From: Candidatus Anammoximicrobium sp.
GTDB lineage: Bacteria > Planctomycetota > Planctomycetia > Pirellulales > Pirellulaceae
NCBI GenBank assembly: GCA_012515235.1
Contig: JAAYYU010000237.1
Coordinates: 1-64,000 of the forward strand
Direction: 5' to 3'
Length of the DNA: 64,000 bases
Shown here piece after piece: positions 34,263-42,576 of this stretch (position 1 is its first letter; the number at the start of each line of letters is the position of its first letter). A program made the position numbers and the translations under genes. Under the pieces are notes generated by a model that was not told the DNA's origin, did not search any database, and saw only the letters and a list, made by a program, of their open reading frames with translations.

Positions 34263-36167
34263 TCAAGTCGGCGCGGAGAAGTCCCGGTCGATGCAGGCTG
34301 CCGGTTCGGAGAGCGTGTGGAAGTGCTCCGTCGGACGTTCCAGCACGGTTTCGATCAGGTAATACAGCAGGCGTTGCAGTTCCGCAGGGGCTGTTGCGTC
34401 GGCGATCGCCGCTGCCCGCTCCTGGTACCGGTCCACCAGCGCGTGAGCTTTCTCGAAGACCCCCGCTTGATGATACAACTGGCGCGTCCGTTCCATGCGT
34501 GCCGCCGCCGAGCGCGGGTCGCCGTTGACCAATCCCAGCAACTCGTCCTGCTCGCCGCCCGGCAATCCCTCCAGTGCCAGCGCCCACAGCAAGGTGGGGC
34601 GGCCCTCCAACGCGTCGGTTCCCGCGGCCAGCTTGTTGTGCGAGTCTCCCAGCCAGTCGTTCAGGTCGTTCAGGATCTGGAAGGCGACCCCCAAGTGCCG
34701 GGCAAATTGCCGCAGGGACTTGCCGAAGTCGTCGACCGGTCCCACCAGGCGGGCGCCGCAAAACAAGGCTGCCTCGAACGCCGGGGCTGTCTTCAACGCG
34801 TAGATCGCCAGAGCGTCGAGCGGCTGGAGTCGCTTGTCTCGCGAGTCCCGCCAGATCAGTTCCGCGCCCTGACCTTCCGTCAGCTTGGTGTGGGCATGTG
34901 CCAGACAGTCCAGGATGTCGACCACCGCGTCCGCCCCCAGACACTTCGCCTCGCGGCTCACCAGGCGATAGCCCAGCCCGATCAAATAGTCGCCGACATT
35001 CAGGGCCGTCGGAATCCCATAGACGCGATGCAGCGTCTCCTGTCCGTAGCGGAATTGGTCGTCGTCTTCAATGTCGTCGTGAACCAGCGACGCCTTGTGA
35101 AAGGTCTCGATGGACATCGCGGTCCGTTTTACGGCATCGCCAAAGCCGGCCGCGTGTTTGGCGCCGTCCGGCAAGGTGGCCCGACCGCCGGTCAGGGCGT
35201 CATAAACCGCCAAAGTGATGAACGGACGAGCGTACTTGCCGCCCCGCGTCAAAAAGTCGTAAGCGATTGCCTCGGTGGCCGCGATCGGCTCCAATCCGGC
35301 CAGCCCTTTGCCGTTGAGTTCCGACAACCGCGGCCCGCCTCGTTGACGCACCGCCAACCGGTCCAACTCGTCGGGTTCAAACAGTCGGGACGCTGTGCGC
35401 AGCAAGTGGATGTAAGTCGCCGTTTGCTGCACCGGTTGCTGACGCCGCACGCGAATCATGTCGTTTACCCAATCCATGTCGACCGAACTGTTCCGGCATT
35501 CGCTCGAAAGCAGCGGAACGGCCATGCAGGGAATGCCTGCCAGCAAGATCTTGTCCAGTGCTTTCTCCAGCACGTTCAAACAGGCGACGCCAAGGATGGC
35601 ATCGACATAGCCGCCCAGAATGATCTGCATCACCACCGGCGACCCCTCGGCCACAATCACGCGGTATCCCAGCCGTTCCGCGGTGAGGCGAAGATCCGCG
35701 ATGCAGCACCCGCCGCAGGGCCCGCAATCCAAACCAAACTGGCTGTATTCTGCAGGGCAACCGTCCGCGGGGCGCAGGCAATGCGGCAGCAGCAGCAGAC
35801 GCTTGGCCGGCGGCACTGCGGACACTTGCTCGCGCCAGAATTCCGAAGCTAACGCCACCATCGTCCAGCCGATGTAGCCCTCCGGTAACCCCAAGTCCGC
35901 CAGCGTCTCCCGCGTGAGCTTCTCCATCTGGTCTTTGGACAGGGGATGAGATTTGTCCACACGCGCCGCTGCCTGGATGCACGCCGCGCGAATTCGCTCA
36001 CGAATGGCGCGATCCTGCGGAATCTGCTTCAAGTGCGACGTCTTGCGCCGGAACGCTTGCCTGGCATGCGGTCCCGCGGCCGTTACGCCTCGATCCTCGG
36101 TCACGGAAGTGATCGTCAAGTTGCTATCCTCGCCGGCTACCGCCGTTGGTGTCGGGGTCGCAATCAC
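34263..36167 (-). CDS. DUF116 - polyprenyl synthetase fusion
   Basis: A 634-residue two-domain protein. Residues about 95-225 match DUF116: LLLLPHCLRP, then CPAEYSQFGLDCGPCGGCCI (Cys 137, 148, 151, 154, 155) and later Cys 196, 214 and 224, likely a metal or iron-sulfur site. Residues about 290-620 are a trans-isoprenyl diphosphate synthase with GGKYARP, first aspartate-rich motif DDIEDDD (364-370), KT at 459-460, and second motif NDLND (500-504), where the first Asp is Asn. It should make a polyprenyl diphosphate from IPP. GTG 36167 is the start; the ribosome site is weak. Ferrochelatase lies upstream on the same strand. Confidence 0.82.
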   Translation of the reverse strand: MIATPTPTAVAGEDSNLTITSVTEDRGVTAAGPHARQAFRRKTSHLKQIPQDRAIRERIRAACIQAAARVDKSHPLSKDQMEKLTRETLADLGLPEGYIGWTMVALASEFWREQVSAVPPAKRLLLLPHCLRPADGCPAEYSQFGLDCGPCGGCCIADLRLTAERLGYRVIVAEGSPVVMQIILGGYVDAILGVACLNVLEKALDKILLAGIPCMAVPLLSSECRNSSVDMDWVNDMIRVRRQQPVQQTATYIHLLRTASRLFEPDELDRLAVRQRGGPRLSELNGKGLAGLEPIAATEAIAYDFLTRGGKYARPFITLAVYDALTGGRATLPDGAKHAAGFGDAVKRTAMSIETFHKASLVHDDIEDDDQFRYGQETLHRVYGIPTALNVGDYLIGLGYRLVSREAKCLGADAVVDILDCLAHAHTKLTEGQGAELIWRDSRDKRLQPLDALAIYALKTAPAFEAALFCGARLVGPVDDFGKSLRQFARHLGVAFQILNDLNDWLGDSHNKLAAGTDALEGRPTLLWALALEGLPGGEQDELLGLVNGDPRSAAARMERTRQLYHQAGVFEKAHALVDRYQERAAAIADATAPAELQRLLYYLIETVLERPTEHFHTLSEPAACIDRDFSAPT

Positions 36168-36356
36168 GCCAAAATCTCAGAAATCGCACTAGTCGTCTAT
36201 TGTATGCCTGGAAGGGGGCAGTTCGCCAGAGGGCAAAGCCGTTTGGACGCCGGAAACGGCGATGGGGACAGACCGTCAGGCCAGGCACAAAAGTCAAGCG
36301 GTCAGGCCCAAGAATCACGGCTGCCCGACCCGCGAAACGGCTGGCACGTCGGCCCC

Positions 36357-37388
36357 TCAGCCGCCGGGCGGGCGACGCACGGCGTATCGGCAACAGTCGG
36401 CCGGGCACGTATCGTGACTTGCACCGTAACGACCGATCGCCAGCTTGGCGACTGCCGGATCGAGACGTTCTTCGACCAATTCCCGGATCATCTGCACAAA
36501 ACGGGGATGCGTGCCGACCGTCTCCGCCCTTGCCATCGGCAGCCCCAACTCGGTGCATACGCCGGCGGCTTCGACATCCAGGTCGTACAACACCTCCAAA
36601 TGGTCCGACAGAAAGCCGATCGGAGCAAGCACAACCCCCGTCACCCCCGGTCGGCCGGACATCGCACGAATTGCGGTGCTCACGTCGGGTTCCAGCCAGG
36701 GCTGGCTGGGCGGACCACTGCGGCTCTGATAGACCAGGTCCCAATGCGAAAGCTGCAACCGAGCGCTGACAAGTTCCGCCGTCTCGCGGAGTTGCCGCTC
36801 GTAATCGCAGTGTTCCGCCATGGCCAGCGGAATGCTGTGGGCCGTGAACAAGACCCGAACCCGGTCGCGCTCCGCCGTGGAAAACCGGCCCAACGCCTCG
36901 CGGACCCGCTCAGCGGTCGCTTCCACAAAGCCCGGATGATTATAAAACACCCGCAACTTGTCGATCTGCGGTGCCCCAGGGCCCACCTCGGCACGTGCCG
37001 CTTCGAGATCCTCCAAATACTGCCGACAGCCGGAATAAGAACTGTACGCCGAGGTGACATAGGCTAACGCCTGCCGTTTGCCCTCGGCCGCCATCTGCCG
37101 GATCGTGTCTGCCAGGAACGGATGCCAATTCCGGTTGCCCCAGTAAATCGGCAGGCAAACGTTCCGTTGCCGCAACTCGTCGCCAATCGCGGCGATCAAC
37201 GCGCGCAGTTGCGAATTGATCGGGCTTACACCCTCGAAATGGTAGTAATGCTCCGCCACCTCCAGCATCCGCTCGCGCGGAACCGGCTTGCCCCGCAGGA
37301 CGTTTTCCAAGAACGGAATCACCTGCTCTCGCGATTCGGGGCCACCGAACGAGACGACCAATAACGCGTCATAGGAGGGTTTTGACAT
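36357..37388 (-). CDS. hemH: Ferrochelatase
   Basis: A 343-residue ferrochelatase, which inserts ferrous iron into a porphyrin in the last steps of heme synthesis. VSFGGPESREQVIPFLENV is the usual N-terminus. VLFTAHSIPL carries the metal-binding His, followed by YQSRSGPPSQPWLEPD and APIGFLSDHLEVLYDLD with the conserved Glu. Whether it acts on protoporphyrin or coproporphyrin cannot be told. ATG 37388 is supported because the protein starts right at the family N-terminus. It ends 190 bases before the polyprenyl synthetase start. Confidence 0.93.
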   Translation of the reverse strand: MSKPSYDALLVVSFGGPESREQVIPFLENVLRGKPVPRERMLEVAEHYYHFEGVSPINSQLRALIAAIGDELRQRNVCLPIYWGNRNWHPFLADTIRQMAAEGKRQALAYVTSAYSSYSGCRQYLEDLEAARAEVGPGAPQIDKLRVFYNHPGFVEATAERVREALGRFSTAERDRVRVLFTAHSIPLAMAEHCDYERQLRETAELVSARLQLSHWDLVYQSRSGPPSQPWLEPDVSTAIRAMSGRPGVTGVVLAPIGFLSDHLEVLYDLDVEAAGVCTELGLPMARAETVGTHPRFVQMIRELVEERLDPAVAKLAIGRYGASHDTCPADCCRYAVRRPPGG

Positions 37389-37847
37389 GCGTCGCGGCAA
37401 CAAGACAGGGGACGCGAGGAACGAAGTCGGACCAAACAACTATCTACCCCAACGAACCAGCAAGACCCGGACCCGAAGTGCCCATCAGCCACTCAACGGT
37501 TCGCTGAATACAGCCCCAACCCCTTGCCGTTGCTTGCCTTGCGCAAATGTCCCGGATGCGGTCCTCACCGTCAGTATCTTACCAAGCAAAAACCGGCCGC
37601 CAAGGGGTGGACGCTGCCCAACACGTACCCTTTCCGATCGAATCGGGCCAGTCTCCGTTGGCTGCACGGCCACAACGCGATTCTGGGTGACGATTGCCGC
37701 CAAGTCATGCTGGGCGCGACCTGCCCGACGCCGGAGCCTGCGCCCGCTTCGATCGGGCCACCAAGGACGGCCGCGACATGACCGCCGCCCAGAACCTGCT
37801 TTGCAAAGCCGTGGCGTCCATCATCGATCCCAGGCCGCAGCGAGGCG
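37389..37847. other. Intergenic stretch, possibly decayed coding sequence
   Basis: No intact gene. Several short frames look protein-like but change frame and match no family I can name. It sits directly before a DUF4391 remnant, so it may be the decayed 5' part of that locus. Confidence 0.4.
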
Positions 37848-38067
37848 ATGTTCTGGATCGCCGCGCTCAAGCCCACCAACATCGGCAACCCCGAAGACCG
37901 GGACGCGCTGCGCGAGTAACTGGAAATCGCCGTGCTGACCATCGTCCTGCGGCCGGCGGCCAAGCCGACCCGGTTGGTCGAGTTGATTCATCGTGAGATT
38001 TCGTATCCGGTTGTGCCTGTGGCCCAGCATGGGGATACTGTCGGCTTGTCGCTGGCCCAAGAAAGTC
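37848..38067 (+). pseudogene. DUF4391-like gene remnant
   Basis: The frame reads MFWIAALKPTNIGNPEDRDA, then LRE and a TAA stop at 37917, then LEIAVLTIVLRPAAKPTRLV and ELIHREISYPVVPVAQHGDT in the same frame. The order WxAxLKP, xIxVLTxxL and IxxxIPYPxV is that of the DUF4391 family, which lies beside helicase and methylase genes in defence-type loci. It breaks off after VGLSLA, where the GxxExxY cassette begins. The premature stop and missing ends make it non-functional. Confidence 0.55.
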
Positions 38068-38078
38068 AGGAAACCGTG

Positions 38079-38480
38079 ATGAACCACGAAAAGCACGAAA
38101 CACACGAAAAGGTACTGTATCCTGATGAGGCGTATGCGATCCAAGGGGCGGTGTTCGAGGTCTATCGGGAAATGGGTGCCGGGTTTCTGGAGGCCGTTTA
38201 TCAGGAATGCCTGGAAAGAGAATTCCGCAGACGCGGTGTTCCATATCGCGCACGGCCGGAACTGCCCCTCTCTTACAAGGGCGAACGGCTCGTTCAGACG
38301 TACAAGCCCGATTTCATCTGCTACGATCGGATCATTGTGGAATTGAAGGCCATCAAGGAAATTGCCCCCGAACACGTTGCCCAGGTGATTAACTATTTGA
38401 AGGCTGCCGAGATGAAACTCGGCCTGCTGGTCAACTTTGGCAGTCATCCCAAGGCGACGATACGCAGGCTCGTCTATTAA
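38079..38480 (+). CDS. GxxExxY protein (PD-(D/E)xK-like)
   Basis: A 133-residue member of the GxxExxY family, a predicted PD-(D/E)xK nuclease-like fold. VYREMGAGFLEAVYQECLER holds the G-x-x-E-x-x-Y signature. YKPDFICYDRIIVELKA holds the D...E-x-K putative catalytic set. The first residues MNHEKHETHEK are encoded by three 9-bp units of CACGAAA type (38085-38111), a feature of this family. The family occurs in many copies in some genomes. It lies inside a repeat-flanked cassette and touches a DUF4391 remnant. Confidence 0.85.
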   Translation: MNHEKHETHEKVLYPDEAYAIQGAVFEVYREMGAGFLEAVYQECLEREFRRRGVPYRARPELPLSYKGERLVQTYKPDFICYDRIIVELKAIKEIAPEHVAQVINYLKAAEMKLGLLVNFGSHPKATIRRLVY

Positions 38481-38546
38481 CCACGAAAATCACGAAAGTC
38501 ACGACCAGGATCTTCGCCTTTCGTGCCTTCCGTGTCTTTCGTGGTT
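38479..38546. repeat. CACGAAA repeat hairpin after the GxxExxY gene
   Basis: Units CACGAAAAT, CACGAAAGT (38482-38499) repeat at 9 bp. The opposite arm has TTTCGTG, TTCCGTG and TTTCGTG also at 9 bp (38519-38543). The outer ten bases AACCACGAAA (38479-38488) and TTTCGTGGTT (38537-38546) are exact inverted repeats. The same unit makes up the gene's N-terminus. Confidence 0.8.
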
Positions 38547-38633
38547 CCCAAAAAACTGCCGTTCCTCATCCTCCGGTCGCCGCCGCTGCTGCCGTTGCTC
38601 TGCAGCAGATGCCGGTACTTCAGCCCCCGGTCT

Positions 38634-38659
38634 GGCACGGCTAATCTGTTAGCCGTGCC
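38634..38659. repeat. Perfect 11-bp hairpin repeat
   Basis: GGCACGGCTAA (38634-38644) pairs exactly with TTAGCCGTGCC (38649-38659) across a four-base loop. The same core occurs at 63.88 kb inside a larger inverted repeat, so it belongs to a dispersed family. Confidence 0.75.
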
Positions 38660-38801
38660 GCGGCGATTCGCGGATGCGAGGCTGATTGAGTTTCTTGAAG
38701 CGATAGGTTAGAAACCGGATTCAGGCGTTGCATTCGAGGAAGATTCAGATCGGCTTTGAGACTCCGGACCGGCGGGGTTGCAGTTACGTAGGAGGAAGAA
38801 G

Positions 38802-41303
38802 ATGAATGGCAGCGGCTTTTCGCCAGATTGGGGACTCTTTCGTGCCACCTCCTTGCCTCGTCGGCTCGGACCGGTCCTGTTCCGTGCGATCACGGCGTTG
38901 TGTTTTCTAGCCGGCGGCGCCGCAGAGGCGGCGGAACGGGAATCGCCCGTTTTCGAGCCGTGCGATTACGCCGACGAAGCGGCCGCGCGGGCGGCGTGGC
39001 AGCCGATGACGGGCAGCGACGCGGCGAGCGTCGTGGAGGAGTCCGGCAGGCAAGTGCTGCGGCTGCCGTGCCGGTTTGCGGGCAACCCCGTCGAACGCGT
39101 TTCGTGGGACCACAAGCTGCAACTCGATCTGTCGGGCTGCCGCGGCGTTCACTTCCAGCTGTGGTGCCAGGACGTGTCGCCGGTCGCCAGCTTTTCGCTG
39201 TATCTGCAGAGCGGCAACGGTTGGTACAGCGCGTCGTTCTACCCGGACCAGCCGGGCTGGAACACGATTGTGATCGACAAGGCCGGCACGCGGATCGAAG
39301 GCGAGCCGGACGGCTGGGGCGCGATCCGGACGATCCGCCTGTCGGCGTGGCGGGGCGGCGATACGAACAGCGAATTGCGCGTCCGCGACTTTGCCTTCCG
39401 CGGCATGTTGGGAGTGGATGCCACGGTGGCGATCATCCGGGCCGAGTCGGCGGCGGTGCGTCAGCCCAACGAGTCGCGGGCCGTGGATTCTGCGGCCGAG
39501 GGTTTGGCGCGGCATTTGGATGCGTTAGGCATCGGCTGTGCCACGCTGAGCGATCTGAAGCTTTCGGCCGCCCAGCTGCAGAAGGTCCGCCTCGTGATCC
39601 TGCCTCACAATTCCGGGATGCCCGAGGAGGCGGTGGCGGAGCTAGAGCGGTTCGTCCAGGCGGGAGGCAAAGTGTTGGCGTTCTACGGGATTCCTGACAA
39701 GCTTCGGCCGGTCTTAGGAATTGCGTCCGGCCAATACGTGCGGCAGGAGCGGCCCGGCTCTTTTGCCGCGATGCGGTTTGCCGACGGAGCGCTGCCGGGC
39801 TGTCCGCCGGTCGTGGGCCAGCGTTCCTGGAACATCCACGATCACCGCCCGGCGGCGGGCGCAGGCCGGATCGTCGCGGATTGGCTCGACGACCAGGGCC
39901 AGCCCACCGGCCACGGCGCCGTGGTCGCGACGGCCAACAGCCTGGTGATGTCGCACGTTCTGCTGGATGACGACGCGGTGAACAAACGCCGGATGCTGCA
40001 AGCCATGCTGGGGTATCTCGTGCCGGATCTGTGGCGCGAGGCGGCGGCGGCCGAACTGGCGCGGATGGGGCGGATGGGCGGCTCCGACGGCTACGATGCG
40101 CTGGCAAAGCAGCTGTCGCCAGCTCGCGGGGACGACCCGCGTGTGCGTTCGGCCCTGGACGCAGCCGAGCGGCTCCGCGCGGAAGCCCGGCAACTGCTGC
40201 AGCAGGACAAGCCTGTCGAGGCGTTCGCAGCAGCTACCGCGGCCTCGCAGCGAGCCCTGGACGCGTATGCCTGTGCGCAGCGGCCCGTGGCAGGTGAATT
40301 CCGCGGCCTGTGGTGCCACAACGCCCGCGGCGTGACCGGCTTGACGTGGGACGCGGCGATCAAGCAGATGGCCGACGCCAACTTTACCGCCATCTTCCCC
40401 AACATGCTGTGGGGCGGCGTCGCCTATTATCCCAGCGAGGTGTTGCCGGCGGCTCCCGAAGTCGACGCGGAGAACGATGAAGTGGCCAAATGCCTGGCCG
40501 CCTGCCGCAAGTACGGCGTGCAGATCCATGTCTGGAAGGTCAACTGGAACACGGGCCGGCAAGCGCCTGCGGAGTTCCTGGACAAGATGCGGCGTGAGGG
40601 CCGGCTGCAAGCCGATTCGGCCGGCCGCGAAGAACCCTGGTTGTGCCCATCTCATCCGGACAATCAACAGCTGGAGATCGACTCGATGGTCGAACTGGCT
40701 CGGCGCTACGAACTGGACGGCCTGCACTTCGATTACATCCGCTATCCCGACGGCGATCACTGTTACTGCGCCGGGTGCCGCGAGCGGTTCTCGCGGGCGG
40801 CCGGCGTGAAGATCGAGAACTGGCCGGCGGACGTCCGTCGCAGCGGTCCGCTGCGGCAGCCCTGGCTGGACTGGCGCCGCGAGAACATCAACGTCGTAGT
40901 CCGCGAGGTCAGCCGGCAGGCACGGCAGGTGCGCCCCGGCATCAAGATCTCCGCCGCCGTGTTCCGCAACTGGCCGTCCGACCGCGACAGCGTCGGGCAG
41001 GATTGGAAATTGTGGTGCGAACAGGGCTGGCTCGATTTCGTTTGCCCGATGGATTATACGCCCAGCGACGTGCAACTGAGCACCTGGATCACCAGCCAAG
41101 TGGGCTGGGCCGGCAAGACGCCCTGCTATCCGGGCGTGGCCGTGTTCGAGCACGGGCGGCGCGAGCGGTTTGATCACATCCTGCAACAGATTCTGGTCAC
41201 CCGCCGGCACCAGACCGGCGGCTTTCTGATGTTCGATTACGGTGACGTCCACGCCAACGGCCTGCTGCCCATGCTGGGCCGGGGCGCAACGCGGCGACAG
41301 TGA
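38802..41303 (+). CDS. Large exported protein with GH10-like TIM barrel
   Basis: An 833-residue exported protein. A signal segment lies near residues 20-45. Residues about 50-210 form a carbohydrate-binding-like beta domain (FHLWCQDV-like region, SGNGWYSASFYPDQPGWNT). Residues about 215-415 look like a Rossmann/GATase-like domain. From about 505, GEFRGLWCHNARGVTGLTWD starts a family-10-like glycosyl hydrolase barrel (PF02638 type) with YELDGLHFDYIRYPDGDH and FVCPMDYTPSDVQL. ATG 38802 has AGGAGGAAGAAG upstream. It is probably a polysaccharide-degrading enzyme; the substrate is unknown. Confidence 0.75.
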   Translation: MNGSGFSPDWGLFRATSLPRRLGPVLFRAITALCFLAGGAAEAAERESPVFEPCDYADEAAARAAWQPMTGSDAASVVEESGRQVLRLPCRFAGNPVERVSWDHKLQLDLSGCRGVHFQLWCQDVSPVASFSLYLQSGNGWYSASFYPDQPGWNTIVIDKAGTRIEGEPDGWGAIRTIRLSAWRGGDTNSELRVRDFAFRGMLGVDATVAIIRAESAAVRQPNESRAVDSAAEGLARHLDALGIGCATLSDLKLSAAQLQKVRLVILPHNSGMPEEAVAELERFVQAGGKVLAFYGIPDKLRPVLGIASGQYVRQERPGSFAAMRFADGALPGCPPVVGQRSWNIHDHRPAAGAGRIVADWLDDQGQPTGHGAVVATANSLVMSHVLLDDDAVNKRRMLQAMLGYLVPDLWREAAAAELARMGRMGGSDGYDALAKQLSPARGDDPRVRSALDAAERLRAEARQLLQQDKPVEAFAAATAASQRALDAYACAQRPVAGEFRGLWCHNARGVTGLTWDAAIKQMADANFTAIFPNMLWGGVAYYPSEVLPAAPEVDAENDEVAKCLAACRKYGVQIHVWKVNWNTGRQAPAEFLDKMRREGRLQADSAGREEPWLCPSHPDNQQLEIDSMVELARRYELDGLHFDYIRYPDGDHCYCAGCRERFSRAAGVKIENWPADVRRSGPLRQPWLDWRRENINVVVREVSRQARQVRPGIKISAAVFRNWPSDRDSVGQDWKLWCEQGWLDFVCPMDYTPSDVQLSTWITSQVGWAGKTPCYPGVAVFEHGRRERFDHILQQILVTRRHQTGGFLMFDYGDVHANGLLPMLGRGATRRQ

Positions 41304-41549
41304 CGCCTGCGTAGAAACGATTCTAGCCAACTTTCGAAGTTCGTTGCATCGGGCGATATTTCCGTAAAGGCAGGCCGAAACGAAAAGAAAACGCCGTGAA
41401 ACGGGGCTTGCTCCAAGTTGGCGTTGATCGTCGGCCCGGCGGCGTCGCAAGCGGGCAAGATCATCACACGCGACAAAGTCGCCGGCGTCGAACTTCCAGT
41501 CCTTCGTATCTTTCGTGCAACTTGTGGTTATCTGTTGGAGATGCTGACG

Positions 41550-42455
41550 ATGAACGTCTTCAGGCTGTCCTTGATCGCGCTCGTCTTCCTGTCCACCGCG
41601 GTCTCGCCCGGACTCTCCGTAGCAGCGTCCTCCCGCGACGCGGCGCTGCGAACCTATCCGATGCAGGCGTTGGCGCCAACCGTTGCGACCATCCTCGACG
41701 TTCCGGCTCCCAAGCAAGCGGAAGCCCCGCCGATTGACTCGATCGTCAACGATCTGCGCGGGGCAAAGCAGGTGGCGGTTCTCGGCATCGACGCTTTTGG
41801 AGCCGCGATCTGGAGCAAGATGCGCGACAAGACCCCGTATCTGAACAGCCTGGCAACCGAGACGAACCAGGCCCAACTCCGCTCGGTTCTGCCCAGCGTG
41901 ACATGCGTCAATTTTGGCTGCATGATCACGGGGGGCTCCCAGAAGACCACCGGCATCAAGACGTTCGACTCGGAACTCGCTTGCGAAGATCTCTGCAGCG
42001 TGCTGCGGGCACGCGGCCTGAAGAGCGGAGGCTTCGGCATTAAAGGCTGGACGGGCGACCGCTTGCTGGGCCGCTATGCCGATTTCCGGGTCAAGGAGAA
42101 AAACGACGACCTGGAAGTGCTGGCCGGACTGATGGAAGTCGTCGACGAAAAGAAGCCGGAATTCGTCATCGTCCAGTACGGGAACACCGACAAGGTGTTT
42201 CATGCCCACGGACCGTTCTCCAAGCAGGCCGCGGAAGCGTGTGCCGGAGCCGACGCCTGGCTGCAAGAAATCATCCCGTGGCTCCGCGCTCGCGGATATG
42301 CGATCATCATCACGGCGGACCACGGTCAGCACGACGTCCCGCGCGCCAACGGAACGACCGGCGGCGTCCACGGGACGGACAGCGACCTCGATTGCCTGGT
42401 CCCGCTGGTCTGGCTGCCGAGTGCCGACCGTGCCGCAACACCGCCCAAGCCTTAG
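41550..42455 (+). CDS. Secreted alkaline-phosphatase-like (phosphodiesterase) protein
   Basis: A 301-residue protein with a signal peptide (FRLSLIALVFLSTAVSPGLS). VAVLGIDAFGAAIW gives the first metal Asp; PSVTCVNFGCMITGG carries the nucleophile region (Thr); VQYGNTDKVFHAHGP and ITADHGQHD supply further Asp and His ligands. This is the type I phosphodiesterase/nucleotide pyrophosphatase branch of the alkaline phosphatase superfamily. ATG 42 bases downstream of the first candidate was chosen, with GGAG nearby. The TAG stop lies in the end of an inverted-repeat element. Confidence 0.8.
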   Translation: MNVFRLSLIALVFLSTAVSPGLSVAASSRDAALRTYPMQALAPTVATILDVPAPKQAEAPPIDSIVNDLRGAKQVAVLGIDAFGAAIWSKMRDKTPYLNSLATETNQAQLRSVLPSVTCVNFGCMITGGSQKTTGIKTFDSELACEDLCSVLRARGLKSGGFGIKGWTGDRLLGRYADFRVKEKNDDLEVLAGLMEVVDEKKPEFVIVQYGNTDKVFHAHGPFSKQAAEACAGADAWLQEIIPWLRARGYAIIITADHGQHDVPRANGTTGGVHGTDSDLDCLVPLVWLPSADRAATPPKP

Positions 42456-42576
42456 CAGCGTTCGAGCAATCAGTGAGCAAAATGGCGTTCGCCACCGGTT
42501 TCGGAACGGCCGCAGTACCGGCGGCTAGCGTTGTGCCGCTCACATGACATCGGACGCTTATTTCTCGAACGACGCT
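42454..42576. mobile_element. MITE-like inverted-repeat element, copy 2
   Basis: The left end AGCAGCGTTCGAGCAATCAG starts at 42454. The right end, read from 42576 on the minus strand, starts AGCGTCGTTCGAGAAATAAG. These are diverged versions of the 21.8 kb element ends. The element is about 123 bases and lies exactly at the converging 3' ends of two genes. The TAG of the left gene (42453-42455) and the TAA of the right gene (42558-42560) are both within or at its ends. Confidence 0.6.

Noticed and set aside
38085-38543. CRISPR-like array from the CACGAAA units
   Set aside because: Units are only 9 bp, partly coding, and partly inverted, with no spacers.
39714-42371. Long minus-strand frame of 885 codons
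   Set aside because: Antisense to the GH10-like and phosphatase-like genes, both of which have clear domains and signal peptides.
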